DNA from: Gammaproteobacteria bacterium
GTDB lineage: Bacteria > Pseudomonadota > Gammaproteobacteria > Eutrophobiales > Eutrophobiaceae
Direction: 5' to 3'
Assembly (NCBI GenBank): GCA_009843675.1
Contig: VYCZ01000301.1
Coordinates: 1 to 5,679 of the forward strand
DNA: 5,679 nucleotides
Shown here: positions 1-5,679 of the stretch, piece by piece
Layout: each line of letters opens with the position of its first letter
Position numbering within the stretch: position 1 is the first letter of the stretch
The notes under the pieces: model-generated
Databases searched by the model: none
Told to the model about the DNA's origin: nothing
The model's input: only the letters and a program-made list of their open reading frames with translations
Program-made: the position numbers and the translations under genes

Positions 1-132
1 ATGGACGATCTTGACATAATAAGTTACGGAGACAATGTGCGTATAGAGGTGTCCGGTACCGACTACCTGACAACTATCATCCTGTCGGATTTTGATATGA
101 GCAACCTGGATAATTCGGATTTTATGTTTTAA
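1..132 (+). CDS. C-terminal end of a probable RTX / hemolysin-type calcium-binding protein (partial)
   Basis: The plus-strand frame is open from base 1 to a TAA at 130-132, giving 43 residues. They contain DNVRIEVSGTDYLTTIIL and end in LDNSDFMF. This pattern, a beta-strand VxVSGTD-type segment followed by an acidic 'LxxxDF' and a hydrophobic end, is typical of the last domain of RTX proteins, where the uncleaved type I secretion signal lies. The frame happens to begin with ATG at base 1, but the content looks like the tail of a longer protein, so I treat the 5' end as lying outside the window. No glycine-rich GGxGxD nonapeptide repeats are visible in the piece, so the family call rests on the tail alone. 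A free-standing 43-residue ORF is the alternative. It converges on the CoxE-type gene, with 42 bases between the two stop codons. Confidence 0.55.
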   Translation: MDDLDIISYGDNVRIEVSGTDYLTTIILSDFDMSNLDNSDFMF

Positions 133-144
133 TCGTTGTATCGC

Positions 145-175
145 AGGAACCCCTGGCTTAATCTCAGAGGTTCCT
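145..175. terminator. Hairpin between convergent genes, possible bidirectional terminator
   Basis: AGGAACC (145-151) pairs with GGTTCCT (169-175). After one mismatch the stem goes on with CTG/CAG and a G-T wobble, leaving a 7-base loop. It lies 12 bases after the stop of the RTX-like gene and touches the stop codon of the minus-strand CoxE-type gene. Neither side is followed by a clear T-run, so if it ends transcription it is a weak or non-canonical intrinsic terminator. Placement between convergent ends is the main support. Confidence 0.45.
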
Positions 176-1323
176 TAATGCCAGAGCGTGCGCAGCAGTT
201 TCGTGGCCTCCGCCAGGCTTTCCAGGTTATGCACCGGAAGGAAGTAATCCAGGAACGGCAGGGCGGTTTGCATCCCTTTACATAACGGCTGGTAGTTGAC
301 GTTGCCCAGCAGCGGGTTCAGCCAGATGATCTTGTTGACACGCCGCCGCAGTTGTTCCATCTCGCTACGCATCAGGCCGGCGTCACCCTGGTCCCAGCCG
401 TCGCTCAGGATCACGGCTACGGTATGGGAACTCAGCATCTGGTGGGCCTGTTGCTCATTCAACTCACGCAGGCAGCTGCCGATGTTCGTGCCCCCGGCCC
501 AGTCATGCACCTGGTCCGACATTTGTTTAATGACCTCGTCGATATCCTTGCGATTGAGGTAAGGCGTAATACTGGTCATACGGGTCGAGAAAACCGCGAC
601 TTCGATATTGGAGATCTTCGCGCCCATGGCGCAGATCAGTTGAATCAGGAACCGGCTGTAACGTTCCATGGAACCGCTCACGTCACAGAACAGGATGAGC
701 TTGTTTTTCTTCAGCCGGTGAGTCCTGTGGGCCAGTTTCAGGCAGTATTCCCCGTAAGGCATGCTGCGCCGGAATATTTTCCTGAAGTCCAGTTGCGCGC
801 CGGATTTTGCCGGCTTGAAGCGCCTGCTGCGCCGGTTGGCCAGGATGGCGATCAGTTCCGCGATGATCTTGCGCGCCTGTTCCAGCTCCTCGTCGGTCAT
901 GCTGTCGATATCCTTCTGTGCCAGCAATTCCTGGCTGGAGTAACCGGTTTGTTCCGATTCAGCGTCATCTTCGTTTCCGTCGTCAGCGTTTTCGCCGTCT
1001 GCGCGCTGCCGTTGCCGCCGTGTGTCCGGGGAATCGGCGGCGCCTTCCCCGGTCTTTTTCTCCGGATCTGCCGGCTCCTCCGGCATTTCAAGGGCGTCCC
1101 AGTACTCATTGAACAGCAGGGTGAACAACTCCATGTCCTCCCTGTTGATAATCAATGTCGCCAGGGCCGCCGCGTAAAAATCCCGGCGACTGGCTATGTC
1201 GATGTATTGCAGGCTGCGGCTCAGGTCGATGAGGTTGGCGGGGTTGACGTCGATGCCGGCGTCATGCAGTTTCCTGCCGAACAGGATGATATGGGTGATG
1301 AACGGTAACGACTGATGTGTCAT
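175..1323 (-). CDS. coxE: CoxE-type von Willebrand factor A (vWA) protein, molybdenum hydroxylase accessory
   Basis: This 382-residue protein belongs to the CoxE-like vWA family, which works with a MoxR/CoxD AAA+ ATPase. In carbon monoxide dehydrogenase the CoxD/CoxE pair is involved in assembling the copper-molybdenum centre; relatives serve other molybdenum hydroxylases. The N-terminal part (about 1-75) is the helical segment usual for the family (ILFGRKLHDAGIDV, RRDFYAAALATLI). A very acidic, low-complexity linker follows (about 76-130). The vWA domain spans about 205-375 and has an intact metal-ion-dependent adhesion site: DVSGSM at 214-219, the Thr of GGTN at 279 and the Asp of SDGWD at 308. 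No signal peptide or membrane segment is seen, so it is probably cytoplasmic. The ATG lies 4 bases beyond the TGA of the ATPase gene with only a weak AGGG upstream, so translational coupling is likely. The true target enzyme is not in the window, so the symbol marks the family, not proven CO dehydrogenase function. Confidence 0.88.
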   Translation of the reverse strand: MTHQSLPFITHIILFGRKLHDAGIDVNPANLIDLSRSLQYIDIASRRDFYAAALATLIINREDMELFTLLFNEYWDALEMPEEPADPEKKTGEGAADSPDTRRQRQRADGENADDGNEDDAESEQTGYSSQELLAQKDIDSMTDEELEQARKIIAELIAILANRRSRRFKPAKSGAQLDFRKIFRRSMPYGEYCLKLAHRTHRLKKNKLILFCDVSGSMERYSRFLIQLICAMGAKISNIEVAVFSTRMTSITPYLNRKDIDEVIKQMSDQVHDWAGGTNIGSCLRELNEQQAHQMLSSHTVAVILSDGWDQGDAGLMRSEMEQLRRRVNKIIWLNPLLGNVNYQPLCKGMQTALPFLDYFLPVHNLESLAEATKLLRTLWH

Positions 1324-1327
1324 TCAA

Positions 1328-2251
1328 TCAGTTAATGCTGCCCTGGGCGCTGACCGTGGGACCACCCTTGAAGTTCTTGGTCAGGGCCAGGGCCTTTTGC
1401 AGGTTGTCGCCGGCCAGTTTTTCCTGGTCCTGGCGGTATTTAAGAATACAGCTCATGGTGGTTTCGATCACGTGCTGGTCCAGTTCGTCGATACCCAGGG
1501 AGAGCAGGGCGTTGGCCCAGTCCAGGGTTTCGGCGATGCCCGGCCGCTTGTAGAAATCCTCCCGGCGCAGCAGTTCCATGAATTTGCACACCTGTATCGA
1601 CAGGAGTTCCTTGATCTCCGGTACTTTGGTCAGCACGATGTCGAGTTCCTTTTCCAGTGTGGGATAATCGATCCAGTGGTACAGGCAACGGCGTTTCAGC
1701 GCATCGTGCATTTCCCGGGTCCGGTTCGAGGTCAGTACGACGAACGGCGGTTGTTCGGCCCTGATCGTGCCTACCTCGGGAATGGTGATCTGAAAATCCG
1801 ACAATACTTCCAGCAGGAACGCTTCAAATTCATCATCGGAGCGGTCGATTTCGTCAATCAGCAATACCGGGCGCTTGCCGTGATGTTGAATGGCGCGCAA
1901 CAACGGCCGTTCCAGCAGGAACTGCTCGTCAAAGATATTGGCGCCGATTTTGTCCTTGGCAACGCCGCGGGCTTCCTGCAGGCGTACTTCGAGCATCTGC
2001 CTGAGGTAGTTCCACTCGTACAATGCCAGGTTGGTATCCAGTCCTTCGTAACATTGCAGGCGGATCAACTCGGTATCCAGGCTTTTTGCCAGCACCTTGG
2101 CCACTTCGGTCTTGCCGACGCCCGGTTCGCCCTCAAGATAAAGGGGCTTTCCCAGGCTGGTAGACAGGTAAACGGTAGTCGCCAGGTGGCGGTCGGTGAT
2201 GTAACCCTGTGCCGCGAATTTCTGTTCTATCTCTTCGATTGATTGAAACAT
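1328..2251 (-). CDS. coxD: CoxD/MoxR-type AAA+ ATPase
   Basis: This 307-residue cytoplasmic AAA+ ATPase is of the MoxR/CoxD type, thought to use ATP to remodel a client metalloenzyme together with its vWA partner. Walker A is GEPGVGKT (41-48) and Walker B is VLLIDEID (129-136). Sensor 1 is the Asn of TSN (174-176). The KRRCLYHW segment (186-193) carries the likely arginine finger, and KRPGIAETLDW (235-245) is the sensor 2 / C-terminal helical region. The ORF is full length for the family. The N-terminal part aligns with CoxD proteins (IEQKFAAQGYITDRHLATTV). An AAAGG ribosome-binding site lies 9 bases before the ATG. The gene is followed after 4 bases by the vWA gene, the usual pair order. The parent operon probably begins with the molybdopterin-binding gene 67 bases upstream. 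CO dehydrogenase itself is not shown, so the symbol denotes family. Confidence 0.9.
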   Translation of the reverse strand: MFQSIEEIEQKFAAQGYITDRHLATTVYLSTSLGKPLYLEGEPGVGKTEVAKVLAKSLDTELIRLQCYEGLDTNLALYEWNYLRQMLEVRLQEARGVAKDKIGANIFDEQFLLERPLLRAIQHHGKRPVLLIDEIDRSDDEFEAFLLEVLSDFQITIPEVGTIRAEQPPFVVLTSNRTREMHDALKRRCLYHWIDYPTLEKELDIVLTKVPEIKELLSIQVCKFMELLRREDFYKRPGIAETLDWANALLSLGIDELDQHVIETTMSCILKYRQDQEKLAGDNLQKALALTKNFKGGPTVSAQGSIN

Positions 2252-2260
2252 TTGCTTTAG

Positions 2261-2265
2261 CCTTT
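2261..2265 (-). promoter_or_regulatory. Ribosome-binding site of the CoxD-type gene
   Basis: On the minus strand AAAGG stands 9 bases before the ATG at 2251-2249. It supports this start and independent translation of the ATPase gene even though the gene before it is interrupted. Confidence 0.55.
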
Positions 2266-2318
2266 ACTGGTTGGAACCGGTATTTTCTGTAGTTGGTATC
2301 GGGTAGCAGGTTTCGGAA

Positions 2319-3308
2319 TTATAGAGGGCTTCCCTTGATATAGCCACCGGCGCCCATGAGCATGATGTCTTCCCGGGTGACGGGAATACCCGCCAGCAGC
2401 CGTTCCAGGACCCAGTCAAAACCGTTTACCGCAGGAGAACGGGCGCATCCGGGCATGACGACTACCGGAAGCCCGCCGGAAAATTAGCCCAGCACCAGCA
2501 GGTTGCCCGGTTCCACCGGCATACCCAGGTGTGTAATCCCCCCGCCCGCTGCCTCGATTGCGAGAGGAATGACGTCGCGGCGGTCCGCAGTGGCGCTGGC
2601 GCCGGCAATCAGGATCATTCGGCAGCCGGAGTCCAGTAACTTGTTAAACGCTTCCGCAATGGCGCTTTCATGGTGTTCACAGCGTTCCTCCATAATTACT
2701 TTGCTCTCCCCGAGACGCTGCAACCTGTCATCCAGTATGTTACGGGTTTTATCCAGGATGGATTGCTTCATGCCTGGATAAAACGTCTGGATAAAGCCGA
2801 TATCGAAGCGCCTGAAGACGGTAACATGGAACAGGTAAGGCAGGTGTGGGTGCATCTGTTCGATTCGTCTTACAATCTGTTCGTCCACGCCGTAAGGGAT
2901 GATTTTTATGGTTGCCACGGCCTGCCCGGTTTCAACTACCGTATAGGGCGACAGGGCAGCAATGGTGACCGCTTCGCTCACTAAATTAAACCTGTCCAGT
3001 TCAGCGGATTCGTAAACAAACAGGCCGGAAACGTCAGAAATAATATTGCCTCTTCCGGCGCTGGGGTTGTTGCTTCTGACATTCTCACCCGAAATGCGGG
3101 CGGCGATGCGCCGCGCCGTTTCATTTTCATCCAGGTCGGTAGCTTCAAGCCGTGCAATCACGACCGACTCGCAACCGGCCTGGTCCAGCAACCTGACATG
3201 TTCATCGGACAGAACAGTGCCTTTTTTCAGGGTGTTGCCGTTATATCTGACGGAGTGGGCGAGGATACCGCCTGCCGCGCTCCTGACGGGTATGCGACCG
3301 AATTGCAT
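2319..3308 (-). pseudogene. Molybdopterin-binding protein (MoeA/MogA-type domain), interrupted by an in-frame stop
   Basis: The frame from the ATG at 3308 encodes a protein of the molybdopterin-binding family found next to xdhC, coxD/coxE and mobA-like genes of molybdenum hydroxylases. It has an N-terminal MoeA-like part (MQFGRIPVRSAAGGILAHS, then LKKGTVLS) and a C-terminal MoCF-binding domain (ILIAGASATADRRDVIPLA, GMPVEPGNLLVLG). A TAA at 2486-2484 ends it after LVLG. The same frame continues without another stop to TAA at 2321-2319, and its 54 codons encode the expected family ending: LPVVVMPGCARSP, NGFDWVLERLL and PVTREDIMLMGAGG. No shift is needed, so one base change (for example GAA, CAA or AAA to TAA) explains it. 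Another ATG lies upstream at 3362 in frame; its GGAGGA is only one base away, and family proteins start near the later Met, so I prefer 3308. If the stop is real, the product is 274 residues and lacks the PGCARSP segment. Alternatives are a base-calling error or readthrough. Confidence 0.82.
2484..2486 (-). other. Premature in-frame TAA stop in the molybdopterin-binding gene
   Basis: The minus strand reads CTG GTG CTG GGC TAA TTT TCC GGC. Conserved family sequence lies in the same frame on both sides. This marks the disabling site, or the sequencing error, of the gene spanning 2319-3308. Confidence 0.85.
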
Positions 3309-3362
3309 GGTTCTTATGGTAGTTGTGAAAGGTTCAAAAATCAGCAGTGAATCAGTGTGCAT

Positions 3363-3390
3363 TCCTCCGGGAGACAGGTCCCGTCCAGGA
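3363..3390. promoter_or_regulatory. Imperfect inverted repeat in the divergent intergenic region
   Basis: TCCT (3363-3366) pairs with AGGA (3387-3390), and CGGGA (3368-3372) pairs with TCCCG (3379-3383), with an asymmetric bulge and a 6-base GACAGG loop. It lies between the divergent molybdopterin-binding gene and Rieske oxygenase gene, so it could be an operator for a shared regulator or a leader hairpin. No regulator gene is in the window. A TATACG at 3419-3424 could serve as a poor -10 box for the oxygenase, but no convincing -35 box accompanies it. Confidence 0.3.
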
Positions 3391-3443
3391 TAAGTTCAGG
3401 TTGGAAAATCCGTTAAATTATACGACAATCTCGGCAAACTAAC

Positions 3444-3451
3444 AGAAGAGG
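3444..3451 (+). promoter_or_regulatory. Ribosome-binding site that decides the TTG start of the oxygenase
   Basis: AGAAGAGG ends 9 bases before the TTG at 3461. The next in-frame ATG codes residue 118, well inside the Rieske domain, so this site fixes TTG as the start. Confidence 0.65.
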
Positions 3452-3460
3452 TATATTCAG

Positions 3461-4630
3461 TTGACCAGGCAAAACTCCGTCGACCCGGACATCCTGGATA
3501 AATGCCGGCAATATCGCGGTTATATCGAGGCCAAGCTCGGTTTTCGTAATTACTGGTATCCCACCCTGTTCTCCAGCGAACTGGTAGAAGGGGAATTCAA
3601 GACCCATCACCTGCTGGGCGACCGCCTGTTGCTGGCGCGGGTGGACGGCAAGGTCCATGCGGTGCGCGATCGCTGTCTGCATCGCGGGGTTCCGTTCTCC
3701 CGCAAGATTGAATGCTACAAGAAGGGCACCGTCACCTGCTGGTACCACGGATTCACCTACAGGCTGGAGACAGGTGAACTGTGCGATATCATCGCCAATC
3801 CGAAAAGCAACATGATAGGCAGACTCCGTATCGATACCTTCCCGGTCATCGAAGCGAAAGGACTGATATTCGTATTCGCCGGCGATATCGAACCGCCCGC
3901 CCTGGCGGATGACGTGCCGCCCTGGTTTCTCGATGATAACGTCTATGTAAGAGGAAGACGTACGGAAGTGGATGCAAACTGGCGCGTGGGTTGCGAAAAC
4001 GGCTTCGACAGTACGCATATCTACATCCATAAAGACTCCGTATTGCTGGAGGGCAACGACCTGCTCCTTCCCCTCGGCTCGGTTCCCACCAGCAAGGAAG
4101 CCTTTGAAGTGGTGGACGAACCCACCGGTCCCGTGGGCGTGTATGACAAGTTATTCGAACACTGCGAACCGGTGTTTGAAGGCAAGGTAGACGGCGAGAC
4201 CGTGTTGCACGGCCACATGGGCGCTACCCAGGTGGCCTACAACATTTCCCTGTGGCTGCCCTGCGTGCTCAGGGTGACGCCCTGGCCCGGTCCCACCATG
4301 ACCCAGTTCGAATGGTACGTGCCCATCGACGAAGACCGGCACTTTTATATACAAACCATCGGCAAGACCGTGGAAAGTGAACAGGACAAAGCCGATTTTG
4401 ACCGGGAATTTGACGAGAAATGGAACGAGCTGGCCCTGAAGGGGTTCAATAATGACGATATCTGGGCCCGTGAAGCGCAACAGGATTACTACCGGCATGA
4501 CGAAGCCTGGCTCGGCGAGCACCTGTATGAAGCGGACCGGAATATCACCAGTTGGCGCAGCCTTGCCAGCCGGCGCAACAGGGGCATACAGACAAGAGAA
4601 CATACTCTGACGATCGGCAGGCAGATCTGA
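3461..4630 (+). CDS. Rieske non-heme iron ring-hydroxylating oxygenase, CarAa-like terminal oxygenase
   Basis: This 389-residue alpha-subunit-type oxygenase would activate O2 to hydroxylate, dihydroxylate or demethylate an aromatic substrate, with electrons from a ferredoxin and reductase. The Rieske cluster ligands are C72 and H74 (CLHRGV), C93 and H96 (CWYHGF). The mononuclear iron ligands are H186 and H190 in ENGFDSTHIYIH, with D333 in NNDDIWARE as the likely carboxylate. D183 is the usual bridge between Rieske and iron sites of adjacent subunits. From memory it matches CarAa, the terminal oxygenase of carbazole 1,9a-dioxygenase, along its whole length: AKLGFRNYWYP near the N-terminus, HIYIHKDS, QFEWYVPID and GFNNDDIWAREA. 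That group is a homotrimer without a beta subunit, and none is encoded next to this gene. It starts with TTG behind a good ribosome-binding site and stops 73 bases before the UbiD-type gene, probably in one operon. The substrate cannot be told from sequence, so no symbol is given. Confidence 0.93.
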   Translation: MTRQNSVDPDILDKCRQYRGYIEAKLGFRNYWYPTLFSSELVEGEFKTHHLLGDRLLLARVDGKVHAVRDRCLHRGVPFSRKIECYKKGTVTCWYHGFTYRLETGELCDIIANPKSNMIGRLRIDTFPVIEAKGLIFVFAGDIEPPALADDVPPWFLDDNVYVRGRRTEVDANWRVGCENGFDSTHIYIHKDSVLLEGNDLLLPLGSVPTSKEAFEVVDEPTGPVGVYDKLFEHCEPVFEGKVDGETVLHGHMGATQVAYNISLWLPCVLRVTPWPGPTMTQFEWYVPIDEDRHFYIQTIGKTVESEQDKADFDREFDEKWNELALKGFNNDDIWAREAQQDYYRHDEAWLGEHLYEADRNITSWRSLASRRNRGIQTREHTLTIGRQI

Positions 4631-4687
4631 CCAGGCAATATCTTATTGATTAACTTTGGATAAATTTCACAGGAACTGAATAAAATT

Positions 4688-4711
4688 ATGCGGTATTTCC
4701 CGAATGCGTGA
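4688..4711 (+). other. Seven-codon ORF overlapping the start of the UbiD-type gene
   Basis: ATG at 4688 starts a 7-codon frame (MRYFPNA) whose TGA (4709-4711) overlaps the first codons of the UbiD-type gene, whose ATG is at 4704. An AGGA lies 13 bases before 4688, while the UbiD start itself has no recognisable ribosome-binding site. Coupled translation through this leader is possible, but such short frames arise easily by chance. Confidence 0.2.
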
Positions 4712-5679
4712 CTACATCGAAAAACTTTTACAGCGCGGTGAGATGAACATCGTTGAAAAGGAAGTGGATCCTCGATTTGAACTTGCCGCAGTGATCGGCC
4801 GTTCCCAACTGGATAACGAAAACCCGCTTCTGTTCAAAAACGTGAAGGGAACCCGGCTGCCGGTCATTTCCAACCTCTATGGCAGTCACAGCCGTTTGTG
4901 TGAAATCATCGGCACCCATAAGGGCAACTTCTGCAAACACTGGCAGTCCATACTTGATGACCGGTTGCCCGGGCCAGATGAGTATTCCGAGGTAATTGTT
5001 CCCGATGGCGGTTATATGGAAGGGAAGATAAGCGACCTGCCGCACATCACCTGGTGCGAGCGTGACGCGGGGCCGTACATCACTGCGGGCGTATTCCTGG
5101 CAAAAGACCCCGACACGGCTGTCCCCAACCTGTCATTCTGCCGCACCATGATGGTCGATGACGGTGAGTTGCGTGTGCGCCTGGCGCCGCCCCACGATAT
5201 TACCCAGTACCAGAAGAGGGCGGAGGCCAGGGGTGAACCGCTTGATGTGGCCATCCTCATCGGGCCGCCTCCGGAAGTGTTCCTGGCCGCCTGCGCGTCG
5301 GTTCCTATCGACCAGGATGAAATGGCCATCGCCTCACAGATCAGGGGAGCGCCCATCAGGATGCGTCAATGCCGCGCTATCGATATGCAGGTACCGGCGG
5401 ATACTGAGATCGTAATTGAAGGCCGTATTCTTCCGAACCAGCGTAAGCCGGAGGGGCCGTTCGGCGAGTTCCAGGGATATTACGTCAAACAAACCGACAA
5501 TCACGTGTTCGAAGTATTGAACGTGACCTGGCGCGAGAATCCGTACTTTCACGGTCTGTTATGCGGGTACACGGAGGACCTGCGCTCCATTGAAATCTCA
5601 TTTGCGACCCGTACTTTCAGGCATATTTCGGCGGGGCTGCCCGGTATCCTGGATGTCAGTTGTTACCCGATTCCCACCC
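4704..5679 (+). CDS. UbiD-family prenylated-FMN-dependent (de)carboxylase (partial, 3' end outside window)
   Basis: From ATG 4704 the frame stays open to the window end, giving 325 residues; family members have about 450-500, so the C-terminal third or quarter is missing. UbiD enzymes use prenylated FMN, made by UbiX, to decarboxylate (or carboxylate) aromatic, heteroaromatic or alpha,beta-unsaturated acids. The N-terminal pattern MRDYIEKLLQRGEM, then EKEVDPRFELAAV and NPLLFKNVKGTRLPVISNLYG, is typical. The catalytic Arg-Glu-Glu set is present: R147 in PNLSFCR, and E250 and E255 in EGPFGE. The cofactor-associated metal ligands N142, H164 and E206 fit the spacing known from fungal Fdc1. It follows the Rieske oxygenase after 73 bases on the same strand, which points to catabolism of an aromatic acid more than to ubiquinone synthesis; I therefore give no ubiD symbol. 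No ribosome-binding site is clear before the ATG. Upstream in the same frame the only other candidate before a stop is a rare ATT, so ATG 4704 is the best start. Confidence 0.92.
   Translation, partial: MRDYIEKLLQRGEMNIVEKEVDPRFELAAVIGRSQLDNENPLLFKNVKGTRLPVISNLYGSHSRLCEIIGTHKGNFCKHWQSILDDRLPGPDEYSEVIVPDGGYMEGKISDLPHITWCERDAGPYITAGVFLAKDPDTAVPNLSFCRTMMVDDGELRVRLAPPHDITQYQKRAEARGEPLDVAILIGPPPEVFLAACASVPIDQDEMAIASQIRGAPIRMRQCRAIDMQVPADTEIVIEGRILPNQRKPEGPFGEFQGYYVKQTDNHVFEVLNVTWRENPYFHGLLCGYTEDLRSIEISFATRTFRHISAGLPGILDVSCYPIPT

Noticed and set aside
352..1308. Long open frame on the plus strand opposite the CoxE-type gene (318 codons)
   Set aside because: It is antisense to a protein with clear MIDAS motifs, and its translation shows no recognisable domain; it arises from codon bias of the real gene.
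1397..2242. Long open frame on the plus strand opposite the CoxD-type gene (281 codons)
   Set aside because: The minus strand has Walker A, Walker B and sensor motifs here; the antisense translation matches nothing and starts inside the real gene.
2252..2318. Possible promoter or hairpin between the interrupted gene and the ATPase gene
   Set aside because: Only a short GGTT-GG-AACC symmetry and no convincing -35/-10 pair were seen; the spacer fits an operon gap.
3309..3362. Upstream ATG at 3362 as start of the molybdopterin-binding gene
   Set aside because: The GGAGGA lies only one base before this ATG, and the extra 18 residues do not resemble the family, whose members begin near MxFGxxPV as at 3308. 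Not fully excluded.
3413..4030. Minus-strand open frame of 205 codons across the oxygenase start
   Set aside because: It overlaps the Rieske motifs on the other strand and has no recognisable domain of its own.
4641..4690. Sigma70-like promoter before the UbiD-type gene (TTGATT with TAAATT, or TAAAAT at 4681-4686)
   Set aside because: The TTGATT to TAAATT spacing is about 9 bases and TAAAAT has no good -35 box at a usual distance, so independent transcription is not supported.
5012..5552. Open frames on the minus strand inside the UbiD-type gene
   Set aside because: They oppose the EGPFGE catalytic region and show no family features.

Overview
The 5.7 kb window looks like a chromosomal stretch from a Gram-negative, aerobic proteobacterium of moderate G+C. 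The reasons are the RTX-type C-terminal tail at the left edge, a Rieske oxygenase of the carbazole-dioxygenase type, and CoxD/CoxE-type molybdenum-hydroxylase accessory proteins. A lineage below phylum cannot be read from the sequence.

Layout. (1) 1-132, + strand: the last 43 codons of what looks like a hemolysin-type calcium-binding (RTX) protein, ending in the DFMF tail typical of type I secretion substrates. (2) A hairpin at 145-175 sits between this gene and the convergent end of the next operon. (3) A three-gene minus-strand operon, read right to left: a molybdopterin-binding protein (3308 to 2319), a CoxD/MoxR-type AAA+ ATPase (2251 to 1328) and a CoxE-type von Willebrand A protein (1323 to 175). 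These are accessory functions that mature molybdenum hydroxylases (xanthine oxidase / CO dehydrogenase family). The first gene carries an in-frame TAA at 2486-2484. The reading frame continues past it for 54 more codons that encode the conserved end of the family, so the gene is most likely a recent nonsense pseudogene, or else contains a base error. (4) A divergent intergenic region of about 150 bases with an imperfect inverted repeat at 3363-3390. (5) A plus-strand unit: a Rieske non-heme iron oxygenase (3461-4630, TTG start) that resembles the terminal oxygenase CarAa of carbazole 1,9a-dioxygenase, followed by a UbiD-family prenylated-flavin (de)carboxylase (from 4704) cut off by the window end.

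How they may work together (inference). A Rieske oxygenase beside a UbiD-type decarboxylase, divergent from a molybdenum-hydroxylase maturation operon, suggests a locus for aromatic or N-heteroaromatic breakdown: molybdenum hydroxylation, ring dioxygenation or demethylation, and decarboxylation of an aromatic acid. None of the required partners is in the window: no ferredoxin or reductase for the oxygenase, no UbiX flavin prenyltransferase, and no molybdenum hydroxylase catalytic subunits. No mobile element, tRNA, rRNA or CRISPR array was seen, and no stretch over 300 bases lacks a gene.
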